A stretch of 64,000 nt of DNA from Trematomus loennbergii (Eukaryota; Chordata; Actinopteri; Perciformes; Nototheniidae). A program made the position numbers and the translations under genes. The stretch lies in the NCBI GenBank assembly GCA_012861695.1, contig JAAOOA010000350.1:178501-242500 (forward strand), read 5' to 3'. Of this stretch, positions 23,462-36,019 are shown piece after piece. Position 1 is the stretch's first letter. Every line of letters starts with the position of its first letter. The notes under the pieces were generated by a model. The model was not told where the DNA came from. It worked only from the letters and a program-made list of their open reading frames with translations, and ran no database searches.

Positions 23462-24225
23462 TCTGGTTCACAGAGCTGGCAACAGGATGATTTATCCTCT
23501 ACACTTTAAACCCTAAACAACAATCAATAAACAATGGTTGGAGAGAAAGATTTATGTTCAACTATGCCAGCACTTTGCAGAGCATTGGTGCATTCACATG
23601 CTCAGTAATTGAAGTCGTAATGTAGAAACGCGCATGCCGGAAAGATAAGTTGAAATCTATTGCTTTCCGAGTCCTGGATCTAATTTATCCAATTATTCCG
23701 ACACCACATGAATGCACCCGAAAACCTTGCAACGCTCAATAAACTGAAACATAAATTGGATCCGCTCCAACATTAAAGGAGTTAATGCTCCCTCTTGAAA
23801 ATCAGACCTGTGGTGTTTCTGAGCCCCTGCTGACTAACAAACATCATACATATTCATGAAAACACCTCAGAGTGAAGGTTCTGAATGCATTAACTATGTA
23901 AAAACTCACCAGTAAACATCAGAGGGTATTTACTTTCCAAAGTTCTTCTTCCACTGTGGCCACTTTTAAACATCATAGGACAAATGGATCTCTTCTACAG
24001 CCACTATTAATTTTTGGGTATACTGAGTGTTCACTGTCTACCCACGGGTAATTACGCCTCACTCAGAAAGTCCCTCTGTGTAACCACTCAGAAGCACTTA
24101 CTGAGGTGGAAAAGTACGAGGCGTTCAACAAGAAAGTCAATTATAGATGTCAGGGTAACATCAAAGAGATCGAAGGAGCGAAGGATCAGAGGCTTTCCCT
24201 TTAATGCACCGCACACTATGTTCTC
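23462..24225. other. unannotated spacer
   Basis: AT-rich, no gene recognised. A small open frame at 24014-24262 (+) runs into the flank shared with array A and has no recognisable domain. Confidence 0.4.
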
Positions 24226-24273
24226 TTGGCAGCCGTCACCTTCAGAGATGGATCTTATATAAACAGTTATTAT

Positions 24274-24641
24274 TAGGGCTGTCAAGTTAACGCGTTAATA
24301 ACGCGTTAACGCAAAAAAAAATTAACGCCACTAATTATTTTAACGCGATTAACACATGTGTATTTTTTGTCCTCGGCCGCCCCGTAGTTTCAGAGCGCAT
24401 CGATTTTAAAATACCATCTACAAGCTGATGCTGACAGCCCCGCTCCTGCCGCCCGCTTGTGGCAGACCACACTTCCACGCTCACCGGCAGGCCCGGACTG
24501 GCCATCGGGAGGACCGGGAGGGTGTGTGTATGTGTGGCGCGACTCGCGCGAGCGAGGCACACCTTACGTGTTGTTGTTGTTGTTAGCATCTGGTGCTAGC
24601 TAGCTGCGCTAACGGATATAAGGAGCTGTTTCAATGACATT
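24274..24641. mobile_element. hAT-type fragments inserted beside minisatellite B
   Basis: Comparison with the paralogous flank at 3890-3910 shows sequence continuous there (TTATTATCTCTACAGG) but interrupted here. The insert begins TAGGGCTGTCAAGTTAACGC, a start known from a common fish hAT family, followed by repeated AACGCGTTAA motifs. Its second half (CAGGCCCGGACTGGCCATCG near 24487) looks like a terminus of another fish hAT family, so this is probably a nested pair of fragments. Confidence 0.6.
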
Positions 24642-24649
24642 TCTACAGG

Positions 24650-26843
24650 TCTTAAGAGTCCTCTCCTGCTGATGTTCAGGTGTATATCAGTATGTAGTGT
24701 CTCTACTTTAAAGAGTCCTCTCCTGCTGATGTTCGGGTGTATATCAGTATGTAGTGTCTCTACTTTAAAGAGTCCTCTCCTGCTGATGTTCAGGTGTATA
24801 TCAGTATGTAGTGTCTCTACTTTAAAGAGTCCTCTCCTACTGATGTTCAGGTGTATATCTATGTAGTGTCTCTACTTTAAAGAGTCCTCTCCTGCTGATG
24901 TTCAGGTGTATATCAGTATGTAGTGTCTCTACTTTAAAGAGTCCTCTCCTGCTGATGTCAGGTGTATATCAGTATGTAGTGTCTCTACTTTAAGAGTCCT
25001 CTCCTGCTGATGTTCAGGTGTATATCAGTATGTGGTGTCTCTACTTTAAAGAGTCCTCTCCTGCTGATGTCAGGTGTATATCAGTATGTAGTGTCTCTAC
25101 TTTAAAGAGTCTCTCCTGCTGATGTTCGGGTGTATATCAGTATGTAGTGTCTCTACTTAAAGAGTCCTCTCCTGCTGATGTTCAGGTGTATATCAGTATG
25201 TAGTGTCTCTACTTTAAAGAGTCCTCTCCTACTGATGTTCAGGTGTATATCAGTATGTAGTGTCTCTACTTTAAAGAGTCCTCTCCTGCTGATGTTCAGG
25301 TGTATATCAGTATGTAGTGTCTCTACTTTAAAGAGTCCTCTCTGCTGATGTTCAGGTGTATATCAGTATGTAGTGTCTCTACTTTAAAGAGTCCTCTCCT
25401 GCTGATGTTCAGGTGTATATCAGTATGTGGTGTCTCTACTTTAAAGAGTCCTCTCCTGCTGATGTTCAGGTGTATATCAGTATGTAGTGTCTCTACTTTA
25501 AAGAGTCCTCTCCTGCTGATGTTCAGGTGTATATCAGTATGTAGTGTCTCTACTTTAAAGAGTCCTCTCTGCTGATGTTCAGGTGTATATCAGTATGTAG
25601 TGTCTCTACTTTAAAGAGTCCTCTCCTGCTGATGTTCAGGTGTATATCAGTATGTAGTGTCTCTACTTTAAAGAGTCCTCTCCTGCTGATGTTCAGGTGT
25701 ATATCAGTATGTAGTGTCTCTACTTTAAAGAGTCCTCTCCTGCTGATGTTCAGGTGTATATCAGTATGTAGTGTCTCTACTTTAAAGAGTCCTCTCCTGC
25801 TGATGTTCAGGTGTATATCAGTATGTAGTGTTTCTACTTTAAAGAGTCCTCTCCTGCTGATGTTCAGGTGTATATCAGTATGTAGTGTCTCTACTTTAAA
25901 GAGTCCTCTCCTGCTGATGTTCAGGTGTATATCAGTATGTAGTGTCTCTACTTTAAAGAGTCCTCTCCTGCTGATGTTCAGGTGTATATCAGTATGTAGT
26001 GTCTCTACTTTAAAGAGTCCTCTCCTGCTGATGTTCAGGTGTATATCAGTATGTAGTGTCCTACTTTAAAGAGTCCTCTCCTGCTGATGTTCAGGTGTAT
26101 ATCAGTATGTAGTGTCTCTACTTTAAAGAGTCCTCTCCTGCAGATGTTCAGGGTGTATATCAGTATGTAGTGTCTCTACTTTAAAGAGTCCTCTCCTGCT
26201 GATGTTCAGGTGTATATCAGTATGTAGTGTCTCTACTTTAAAGAGTCCTCTCTGCTGATGTTCAGGTGTATATCAGTATGTAGTGTCTCTACTTTAAAGA
26301 GTCCTCTCCTGCTGATGTTGGGTGTATATCAGTATGTAGTGTCTCTACTTTAAAGAGTCCTCTCCTGCTGATGTTCAGGTGTATATCAGTATGTAGTGTC
26401 TCTACTTTAAAGAGTCCTCTCCTGCTGATGTTCGGGTGTATATCTGTATGTAGTGTCTCTACTTTAAAGAGTCCTCTCCTGCTGATGTTCGGGTGTATAT
26501 CAGTATGTAGTGTCTCTACTTTAAAGAGTCCTCTCCTGCTGATGTTCAGGTGTATATCAGTATGTAGTGTCTCTACTTTAAAGAGTCCTCTCCTACTGAT
26601 GTTCAGGTGTATATCAGTATGTAGTGTCTCTACTTTAAAGAGTCCTCTCCTGCTGATGTTCAGGTGTATATCAGTATGTAGTGTCTTACTTTAAAGAGTC
26701 TCTCCTGCTGATGTTCAGGTGTATATCAGTATGTAGTGTCTCTACTTTAAAGAGTCCTCTCCTACTGATGTTCAGGTGTATATCAGTATGTAGTGTCTCT
26801 ACTTTAAAGAGTCCTCTCCTGCTGATGTTCAGGTGTATATCAT
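24650..26843. repeat. 57-bp minisatellite, array B (about 38 units)
   Basis: Same unit as 3905-4720. Because 57 is divisible by 3, long stretches without indels stay open, giving an apparent 164-residue peptide of repeated 19-residue units (25575-26069). No start context, splice site or conservation supports translation. Central units are the most uniform, while 1-2 bp indels accumulate elsewhere. Confidence 0.98.
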
Positions 26844-28422
26844 AGGTATCATTTGAGAATAAACTATGAGAAATCTAAAAAGTAGATTCTCTCCGACTGA
26901 ACAGTCTGAAATAACTTCAGGACGCTGAATGACGAAAACCTTAAACTGTGTCGAAAGGACAATCAAAATGCTCTTAACGTGCCGTCCTTTTTCACTTCAC
27001 ACTTCAAGATTACTGGAGCCAAAGATGACACGGCAAATATAATGACTTTTTCCACCAATTAACACAGAAGATGTGGACAGTCAGACAGGTGAAGATAATG
27101 AACAGTGACGCTATATGACGATAATCCTGAGAGAAGAGGAGAGTTTTAAACAAGACATCCATCAACTGTGTTTATATTGTTTCTGACTGGGTATTTGTCC
27201 TGATTTAGGACTAACTTGAGTTCATCACTAAAACCTTGTGTGATGCAGCTTTATTTCACGAGTGACATGAAACAGCATCAATTTGCCCCAACATCCATCA
27301 TGATCTGCACCCTCATTAAAGTCCCTTCCTCCTGTTGTCTTCTCTACTGTTATTATTGTTGTTGTTCACTGTTTTACATTCAGTGCTGCAGCCGGAGTTT
27401 CCTTGTTAACATTTTCTGTAAACAGTCGAGAGCGTGATGAGAAGCCGCCTGCAGCAGAAACTCACTCCGGACTCTTATGGCGCGTTTCCACTACAGCGCG
27501 GAGCACGGTTTAAGAGGGCTGTGACGTCAGCGGCCCGTCTTTGGTTGCGTTTCCACTTGGCCTAGTACGGCCGGCGGGTCCTAATTCACAGTTTTTCTGG
27601 CCTCATAAAATCGTGGGTCTAGGGCCAGAGACAACGAGGCTGAGTCGGGCTGAGTATGCTAAACTAGAGAGAGCATCGCTGGCAAGGGGGCTACAACTAC
27701 AACAAGATGGACATATTTGACCGTGATTTAATTGTAAATTTCACAGCGGTTCCCAATAACCCCGGTTTCTTGACGGGAGAAAACATTTGTATTTTGAGCT
27801 CCGATTCTTCCAATACTTGTTTCACAACAAACAAAGAAGATGTATATTTATGGACATGTGATCTATGGATTTATATCCCTAGGAAAAGTATGGCAACACA
27901 TCAGCTCTTTACAAACCGTCCTAAAAGTCCACACTGAGCTGGGGGACAAGTTATTTATAGTTATTTATTTGTTATGATCCCTTGAAAAAACTCAAGGTAT
28001 CAAAATCCTGATAAAAGAGTAAAAATATAAAAATTCAGAGAAAAAACGTCTGAGATATGAGATTAAAGTCATTTGAGATGCTGCAATAACTAACGACTAC
28101 AACTCAGAGATCACTCTTTATAATTATCTCTAAAAAACAAATGTTGTCTTCGTGACAAACATTTGATTTCCTACATTTTAATGTGCATTCCTTGTTGTCT
28201 TTGTTCAGTAGCTTTGTAGCGGCCCTCTGATTGGCTCCAGTAGTAGTGTTGCAGTCTTATATCCTGCAGGTACGGCCAGGTGAGGTCAGGGTGAACTCAA
28301 AGAAACTTTCCACATCCAGCAGAGAAACAAAAACCTCTCAGCGAACAATACGAGTGGAGAGGAGTAATCCTGCGTGGCAGCCAATCCCAGAGGCAAGGCA
28401 CGAATACAAGGTGTGGAGGGTC

Positions 28423-28424
<2 letters not shown>
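26844..28424. other. unannotated spacer with a possible DNA-transposon piece
   Basis: Mostly unique. The section 27478-27600 (GGCGCGTTTCCACTACAGCG, with GCGTTTCCACTTGGCC) has the look of a fish DNA-transposon terminus. The open frame at 27707-27937 that follows has no domain I recognise. I do not call a gene. Confidence 0.35.

Positions 28425-28483
<59 letters not shown>
28425..28483. repeat. (GT)n microsatellite
   Basis: Pure GT run of about 58 bp. Confidence 0.98.
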
Positions 28484-28489
<6 letters not shown>

Positions 28490-28970
28490 TTAAACTCATA
28501 GTTTTGCTTGATTCTGAGAAAGTGTTGCTTTAACTTTATGATACAAAACTAATCCCATACTATAAGGCCCTCAGCATGTTATTAATAAGCAGCTGTTATC
28601 GAAGAGCGAGGGTGACATTGGGAAAGATGAAGAGCAACACTTGAGGATAATGAGTTTATTAGAGCAGCCCGAGAACAGCCAAACACTGAAGAGGCTCTGA
28701 TGTTTTCGGCATCTGATTACAACGTCCTCCTCTCTCAAAGACTGGCCTCGAAACGCTGCAGACTTTTTTTTATGGCAGTCAGACCTGAACTACATTTCCA
28801 GATAAATTCCTTTTTTCTTTACTGTTACATAAAACATGTCTATTTATCCAGTGAGACCTAATCTACCTCTGATAGCTCCCTGCTGCAAAATGAATTATTG
28901 ATGTTGGTTCCGTATCCTGATGTGATACTTATACGTTTACTTCAGCAGGATAATCTCCACATAAACACAC
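28484..28970. other. unannotated spacer
   Basis: No recognisable feature. Confidence 0.4.
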
Positions 28971-28977
28971 TTATATA

Positions 28978-29122
28978 TATAAAGGAACTACATCACGGTC
29001 ACATGACTTCACGTCACCACCGCTAAGCTAAAGGTGGCTAATGTTGGGCTATAAAGGAACTACAGCACGGTCACATGACTTCACGTCACCACCGCTAAGC
29101 TAAAGGTTGCTAATGTTGGACT
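28978..29122. repeat. 72-bp repeat, two units (short paralogue)
   Basis: Two tandem copies of a 72-bp unit (ATAAAGGAACTACAGCACGG ... CACCGCTAAGCTAAAGGTGG). The same unit is present about seven to eight times at 38120-38640. Confidence 0.93.
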
Positions 29123-29800
29123 ATTTTAGTTTTACACTTTCCACAACAGAACACACTGGGATCTATTTGAAAGGACCCAGCCAACTTTATTAAATCCAGT
29201 TTAAAACGATGAATTTGCTGACAGAATGAGTTAATGTTATATAAATGTTCCTGGCAGTCCATTGTGATTCCTTAATATCTTCCTCGCGCTTCTCTAAGGA
29301 GCCCTTTATCATTCTCCGTCGGTCAGAGAGAGACATAAAGCTCTTTTATTCCCCGGTTAGGAACGTTAGCACAATGAGTTTAATTGTGGAGGTACATATT
29401 AATCAGTGTCTTTTGTTGTAAGGCAGATTCTAATTCGTTGTATTGGTTGTTTAAAGCATTTTGATTAGTCTTCTTCAGTCCTCATCATGTATGCTATTTA
29501 CAGGATTCTGTTTGGCTGTTATGAGAAATGCAGTGACTTTGACTTCACCTCTTGTGCTCAACGCCATCAATCACTTCATTTTATTTGTGATTATCTCTTC
29601 ATTGTCTCGCCCTTGAAGAGTCCTCTGACACTCGCTCTGTAAGGCTTAGAGAAACATGGCTGATATAAAATCCAGACTGAGGGTTATATTTTATTGATTA
29701 GATAATAAAAAACATGCAATCAGGGCTATACAAGAGTTCATACTGGGTAGTTTATTTAGTTAAAAAAAATTATCCTCTGATTTAAAGACGTCTCTTTCGT
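29123..29800. other. unannotated spacer
   Basis: No recognisable feature. Confidence 0.4.
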
Positions 29801-30135
29801 GCAAAAACATTGCAGGATATTAAACTTCCTGTAAACACAAAACACAGTTTGAACTCTAGAAATCACACCTCCCTGCACACGAGTCTAAAATATATTCCGT
29901 TTCTGTCTGTTTTGACTGTCTGTAACTCTGAACATGAAGACAAACCTGAACGCACAGCTGAAATGTGAAGCTATGAGTCTGAGCCCGGTCTCTGTTTGGA
30001 GGATAACACTTTCATCGTTCCATTCGTTTGTTTTTCCACCAGGAGAACGGCTCGGCAATCATTCAGTTTGTCAAACAGAACACACCAGCAATGCCCAAAT
30101 TACACTGTCAACTCAATCAGACGCTTTGTTTTCTT

Positions 30136-30139
<4 letters not shown>
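29801..30139. repeat. duplicated segment X, copy 2
   Basis: Near-identical to 11186-11539, with small deletions (for example at about 30085, where the ACGAACACGGAGC block is missing). Homology ends inside the GT array that follows. Confidence 0.9.
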
Positions 30140-30191
<52 letters not shown>

Positions 30192-30205
30192 TGTGTGTGT
30201 TGTGT

Positions 30206-30290
<85 letters not shown>

Positions 30291-30302
30291 CGTGCGTGCG
30301 TG
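30140..30302. repeat. (GT)n microsatellite with (GCGT) end
   Basis: GT array with several GG and TT slips, ending GCGTGCGTGCGTGCGTGAG. It marks the end of homology with the 11-kb locus. Confidence 0.98.
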
Positions 30303-31175
30303 AGACTTTTGTGTTTCTGCCCCTGCCATTCCCGCACAAGGTTGCAACATTGTTGATAAAGTCAAGCCGTGGCCACTCCCAGCTGAATCCTGGCCACCCG
30401 ATTGGCCACCCCAAACACCCTCACCACAGGGGCCCAAACTATTTTAGAACATTAAGAAAAAAATGTTTATGTAACCTTTCATCATTCATCAAGAATTAAC
30501 ATTAATAGAACGTTATATTGATAATGTACTCACTAAACTTACAATTCATTTCACTTATTTTCTTCCAAAAAGTAATTATCCAAAGCCTCTGAAACACCCC
30601 CTTCTATTTACATGTAATGGTTTGGTTCCGCCTCCAAACGGCACTTTCTAGCAGAGAGAGAGAGCATGTGAGGAGCAGGATGCTAGTACTTACGTGTGTG
30701 CCATGTCTCAACGACTCACAAAGTCAGGCTTTCAAAAGAAAAGAAAGGAAGAGGACAAGAGAGAGAGGGACTAAAGGGCGACAGCATGTCACCCAGTTTT
30801 TCAAGAGAAAAGGTGGGTGTGGTCCATGAGTGGTGGAAATTAGTCTGTTAGCTAAGCATAGTCCATTTTAAACAATAATTGTTGTGTTTTTTTTTACTAA
30901 GCTGACATTAAGTACTGTTAATATCTATAAAGAAAATGCAGAGGTTTTTCATTTCACTGCTCTTTTAGCTGACATTTAATAAATGCAGGTACATCTTTAG
31001 CAGCTATTCATACTAAACCAGTTGTCCCTCCCCTGGTGCCAGGACCAACAGATCCATCTAGGCTCAGCAGCCCTGTCCCCCATAAGGCTGAACCTGAACC
31101 AGCTTTTCTCCCAACTGAAGGAGGTGAGCAGCATTGTGTTGAATGCCATGCCACTTAACGAAGGGTGACTGGAAT

Positions 31176-31206
31176 ACACAATATATATATATATATATAT
31201 ATATAT
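31176..31206. repeat. (TA)n microsatellite
   Basis: Short pure TA run within the decayed hAT. Confidence 0.95.
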
Positions 31207-31537
31207 CAAAACAAAAAGCTAACATCTAATTTCAATGATACTTTTCAAACACAGTATTTTCCCACATATGTAAGTTATATTTATTTGGATGTATGCATTC
31301 ATGTCGAGAATGTTCCATTCAACAATATTATTATTAAAAAGGCATGTACACCATAAAAGATGACTATTGAGATCTATTGTCAGGAATGTTAGTCTTATAT
31401 CAAATAGTGAATTCTACTGCAGCAGAATGTTGCACGTCTGCACTGTGTTATATTTTCACAGCTCAGTGTCAGTAAATACTGTGCGGTTAGTATTGGACTA
31501 CAAGATAGATGCAAGCCTGTACAGGTAGAGTTATTTA

Positions 31538-32103
31538 AGGTGCCGTTTACACGAGGACAAAACTGCTTGTATCTGCATAGTTTCTTTTGCGTATAGCCCT
31601 ATTATTTACACAAGGCCGATAGAAACGGACCCCACAAACGATAACGGGTCCCAAGGTGGATAGATTTGCAAACGAAACGCTCTGGGGGGTCAAACGAGTC
31701 CGTGTAATCGCCTCGATATGAATATTTCCTGAAAAAATAACGATAGCCCCGCCTCTCCCCGCCTCTCCTGCTCACTGCTGTAGCAGGCCAGTAGCTACTG
31801 CTAGTGCTATGCTACTGACCATGCAACAGATGTTAGTGCAAAATCTACAGCTCCTCTACCACAACCATCAGCAACAAGTGGACATGGAGAATTACATGAA
31901 CTACATGTTGCTAAATACACCAAGGGGCTTAAACAGAAGGGTAGCCATGGCAACATTGCTGGGGGCTGCTCGGGGTCTTCTTCGCTGCTTTTGGTGTATT
32001 TGGTGGAAGTTACAGCGCCACTTACAGTCCCGGCATATGTACTACAGCGTTTCCAGCGGTCCTCGTTTGAACAGACACGTTAAATGAAACACCCGTGTGC
32101 ATA
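31538..32103. mobile_element. probable MITE nested in the hAT remnant
   Basis: The left edge TAAGGTGCCGTTTACACGAG and the right edge (reverse complement TAGGCCATATGCACACGGGT) are weakly inverted. A 92-codon frame at 31809-32087 (M-L-L-T-M-Q-Q-M-L-V-Q-N-L-Q-L-L-Y) is glutamine- and leucine-rich at the start, and I cannot assign it. It may be the remnant of a small transposon-encoded protein. Confidence 0.35.
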
Positions 32104-33285
32104 TGGCCTAAAGCATGAATGAGTGGGTTGGGTTCAGGAGGTGTGGTTACAGCAGTTGCTTGGTTGGCGTGGCCTGGGCCTGGTGGTGGGGCCCAATGTG
32201 GTATCTTTTCATGGGGCCCAAAATCCCTGGCGGCGCCCCTGGTTGTGTGAGTGTATGGCCAGAGCCAGGACCTATAAACACATTTACTACCCAATAGCAT
32301 TGTGAGGCTGAACAAAAGGACCTTTTGACTATGTAAATGTAGTCTTTTAAAAAACCAAAACATTTACTGACTTTTTTAGGATAGCTTAAGGGGCCTTACA
32401 GGGTTAAGGGCTATTGCGTATTGTATTTACTTTAAGATGTTTATTCTTAACCAATAATTGAATTAAAAACTTATTTAAATGATGTGTGTGTGTCTCTGTA
32501 TTCCTGATGACACACTGAGAGAATGAGCTCATAGTGCTGCTGATCACCATGAGCTAAACACTCTGTATATCGCATTACATTTGTATAATGTAAGCTTCGT
32601 TGTTACTTGCCTGTGGGAATAAGAAAATTGTAAGAATATTGGATATTATTTGATCTATTCCACCACTAGCTTAATCCCAAATAATGTAGAGGTGTGTTGT
32701 AGGTGCCTTAAATAACCGCTTATTTATAGTGAGAAGTCTTTTTATGTTCATATAATAGTGATTTCAATTCCACCCAAAATGATCACTGGTTCCACCCTGG
32801 CTACCCCACTGAACATGTCCTGGCTCCGCCTCCTGTCTGCTCTCACATTCACATTATGTTTAGCGGGAACCAATCTTTATTTTTTTCACACTCTATCCCA
32901 GCTGCAAATGTGGGGCAAGACACAATAAATAAAGCTTCTTCAGTTTGGGTCCTTATCACAACTGATCAAGATGGCCAAACGATGCTCTGCTCAGACTCAG
33001 AGGGCCTGCAAATGATTCTGGAAGAGAGAGAACCATTTGATGATGATGTCGAGGAAGAGGAAGAGGCTTCAGAATGTATCATTTGAGAGGAAATCTACAT
33101 TTAAAAATCAAGGTCAGAACAACTTGAGAAGTACGAGTATAACAATCTGTGGGTGATTTATGGAACGGTTTGGAGCAGGAGTTCAAACAAAGCACAAGCA
33201 TAATTCAGTTTAAAAGGATGCAGAAACACTTTTTTGGAAAACTATGAGAATGAAGAGAGGTGATTGAAGATGAGAAATGATTGTA

Positions 33286-33530
33286 TATTTAAGCAATAGC
33301 TCACGACAGGCCGTGGTATATGGCCATTATATCACAGTTAAGGGCCGTGGTTCGCCCGACGCGAAGCAGTTTGCTTTTCAGCCCAACTGTATACTGTTTT
33401 TCTCAGACGCGGAGGATACTGACTTGTTGTGAAAAGTAACTTACAATTCTACCCGTGGTATACGCTCAGTATATCACGGCTAAGAACCAATCAGATTGCT
33501 TGATTTGACTTGTCCGTTTTATAAGTATGT
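33286..33530. repeat. foldback repeat related to the 19.3-kb palindrome
   Basis: The left part, TATTTAAGCAATAGCTCACG to about 33343, is nearly identical to 19264-19318. The right end (ACGGCTAAGAACCAATCAGA ... TTTTATAA) is the more diverged opposite terminus. This longer copy keeps interior sequence that the 19.3-kb copy lacks. Confidence 0.7.
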
Positions 33531-33589
33531 ATAAATGTAAATGTAAGTAGGAATAACTTGCATAATGACTTAAAGGACAATCATTGATC

Positions 33590-33817
33590 AAGTAAGGGGT
33601 GGGAATTAATAAGCATTTGCTTCCTCCTACCCCTTTCGGACACATGTGATTTTTTAAATTATTATTAAATTATTATGAAGACTTTTTTTGTTGAATATAT
33701 AAATATTATCGTGAATGTGGATAAATACTGTATTTGAACAATACGGTATTCTATTTTTCACATTTGTTATTTTTATTTGTTATTTTTTTTAATCTGTTCG
33801 AAATAAAGATTGAAAAA
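33590..33817 (+). mobile_element. retroposon 3' end with AATAAA
   Basis: AT-rich tail with a CTTCCTCCTACCCCTTTCGG motif and a final TTCGAAATAAAGATTGAAAA, resembling the 3' ends of fish LINE-type retroposons. It separates two pieces of a piggyBac-like N terminus. No coding part remains. Confidence 0.4.
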
Positions 33818-34112
33818 AAGTGAGTCTGACGGTGACTTTGAAGAAGAGGATGAGATCGAGCATCAGCCAAAAAGACGAGCCACGGGACCAGCCGGTCAGG
33901 GCAAAAAAACAAGTAGCGCTTTCATTCATTAATGTGATCTAACAAATGTAAAATATACATGTATTTATTGCTTGTAATTGAGATGAAGCAAACATCTGTT
34001 GAGTATTTGAACATCAAATAGTTTGATTGTGTTGAATTGAAGCCCAAAAAGGCAGCGGGTCCACCTGACCCACGAACACTGTAGAGTAATGAACACCATA
34101 CAAGGGTTAAGC

Positions 34113-35200
34113 AAAGAGATTGTATTTGATGACTGAGATCTTTCTTGTGATTAAACTCCTGAAATCATCTGCAGTCTTTTGTCCCAAACAGTTATTAGAA
34201 TCATTACTTCAATTAGCACAGCAATGTTTCTTTCCGGATTGAGGCCAAGTGTTTGCATGCCCAGATCTGAGTCCTTCTTCCACCTCTGTGGGAGGCTTTA
34301 TCCTGCAGACACATGACAGCAGGGCTGGATGCTAATTGGCTACTGGGTTCCCTCCCTCTCAGTGGAGACTCTGATCCTCTCCTGGTCACAAACAGGATCT
34401 GTTAGCAGGCGTCTGATGAAGGTCTGTCCTCCACCAGGCGGTGCAGAGTCATGTTGTGATGAGGAGGAGGAGGAGGAAGGAGGAGCTGTAGGTAAACCAG
34501 AGCAGGATATTCTTTATTTATTGAATAACTCCATGTTAACACAACCCGCCAACTTTACCACAGATCAGCAGATAACTCACTGCTTCATTAGTTAGCAGCT
34601 GCTGAGTCTGTTTTTCCTGCACTGATTGTTTTATTTGTCTCCACGTGTGTCGACACCTTTTCCATCAAAACAAATATGTCAGCACTGTTCTTGGTTCATT
34701 GCGCTTATTATACTTCGCTTTGGATCAAAGCATCAGCTAAATGTAATGTATATGCCGATGTTTAAGCCTTTCAGATTGGACATCTTGTGTTTTAAGGGCT
34801 ACACACATTACAACCAATAAAAGCAACGACATTAATAGAAAAACAACATATTCAACCAATAATGGACTGATGGTCATCTAGGGTTCCTATTGGTCTGAAA
34901 ACAGGAAATCAAAGCATTCTAAAACGTACAAACGCTCGATAGTGGTTTCTTAAAAGCGGACAATTGTCTTTCGTTGATAGTTACAACTCATGCAGAATAA
35001 CCAAGACTTCTTTAAGGAATGATCTGGAAACACGTCTGGATCTGGCAGGACTTCCTCTGTTATGAGAGCAGTATTTAAACCGAGCAAAGCTCCCTGAGCA
35101 GGTCAGAAAAAGTATTTAAATATATAATGAATACTTTATAAGATGGGAGTGTGGAGGAATTAGTACACAGCTTCATTTTGACATAACTCAGCAGGAGAAG
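34113..35200. other. unannotated spacer
   Basis: No gene recognised. A short GAGGAG run at 34460-34482 inflates an open frame at 34329-34595 that has no domain. Confidence 0.4.
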
Positions 35201-35202
35201 CC

Positions 35203-35223
35203 AGTGAGTGTGTGGGTGTTGGT

Positions 35224-35294
<71 letters not shown>

Positions 35295-35402
35295 TGTTGT
35301 GTGTGTGTGTGTGGTGTGTGTGTGTGTTGTGGGTGTGTGTGTGTTGTGTGTGTGTGTGTGGTGTGGTGTGTGTGTGGTGTGTGTGTGTGTGTGTGTGTGT
35401 GG
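35203..35402. repeat. interrupted (GT)n microsatellite
   Basis: GT array with many GG and TT slips. It is the left limit of homology with the 11-kb locus. Confidence 0.98.
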
Positions 35403-35718
35403 TACGAGCTATCATTTCAAACAGTACCCACCTGTTCATCTCAAAACTCTGCTTGCAGCTGAAGGGAAATTGCAGTATTGTCAACCTGGACATTAACGTC
35501 GTACTTTTTGTCAGAAATACCTTTTGGAAATGACGCTTCAGCTCCAAATTGCCTTTTGTTCATGCTGCAGTCTGACTCTTAAATCACAGAAATATGAGAA
35601 TTACCCCCCCGGGTTAAACGCTGCAATCTCCCTTCAAGGAAAGTTCAGCAGTCCAGAGTCTGGGAGTAACAAGTCTAAAACAGAACTACATCAGAAAGCA
35701 GTAATGAATCTCAACAGT
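35401..35718. repeat. duplicated segment Y, copy 2 (empty LINE site)
   Basis: Matches 11671-11883 joined directly to 13793-13890. At 35611-35620 it reads GGGTTAAACG without interruption, exactly where the other copy contains the 1.9-kb LINE. It is therefore the pre-insertion state of that site. Confidence 0.93.
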
Positions 35719-36019
35719 GACTGAGCAGTAATGACTCTGCTTCCAGCAGCATTTCGTTGTACGGCGCATTAACACTGAGGAGGGGGGGGGATTGCATTTA
35801 CTAAGTGTGTGTATTTTTAGCAGTCTGTCGTTATCTGTCCCCACACCACAATGTGGTGCAACGCTGCAAATGCAATGTTCAGGAACCTGTTAGAGAGACA
35901 CAGAATATAGAGAGCCTCATTTATTCACCTGGATGCATTTTTAATTCACATTATGCAGTAAATGTCACTAGAGAAAGTATTCATCAAGTGCGTTAAATGT
36001 GAAGGTGGTTCAGACCAGA

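Larger units (their letters stand above)
30600..32244 (+). mobile_element. decayed hAT transposon with ZMYM-like N-terminal exon remnants
   Basis: The right terminus at 32212-32244 reads, on the minus strand, CAGGGGCGCCGCCAGGGATT, a hAT-type end. Inside, an open stretch at about 30702-30770 starts M-S-Q-R-L-T-K-S-G-F-Q-K-K-R-K-E-E-D, like the basic start of hAT proteins related to ZMYM5. A second stretch at about 30987-31122 has an AG acceptor (AAATGCAG) and a GTGAGC donor and encodes ...P-H-K-A-E-P-E-P-A-F-L-P-T-E-G. The catalytic part is absent and the frame is broken near 30775. A separate MITE appears nested at 31538-32100. The left terminus was not found. Confidence 0.45.
32990..34112 (+). 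mobile_element. piggyBac-like remnant interrupted by a retroposon 3' end
   Basis: Two acidic coding pieces, 32990-33085 (S-E-G-L-Q-M-I-L-E-E-R-E-P-F-D-D-D-V-E-E-E-E-E-A) and about 33818-33915 (E-S-D-G-D-F-E-E-E-D-E-I-E-H-Q-P-K-R-R), resemble the acidic-then-basic N terminus of piggyBac transposases. The sequence ends at GGGTTAA (34106-34112), which read outward-in is TTAACCCTTGTATGG, a typical fish piggyBac terminus. No catalytic DDD domain remains. Between the pieces lies a palindromic repeat (33286-33530) and an AATAAA-bearing retroposon tail (33590-33817). Confidence 0.4.

Noticed and set aside
25575..26069. 164-residue repeated protein
   Set aside because: Translation of the 57-bp minisatellite; neighbouring units with indels break the frame and array A is not open.
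24650..26843. CRISPR-like regular repeats
   Set aside because: Units are directly adjacent without unique spacers, and the genome is eukaryotic.
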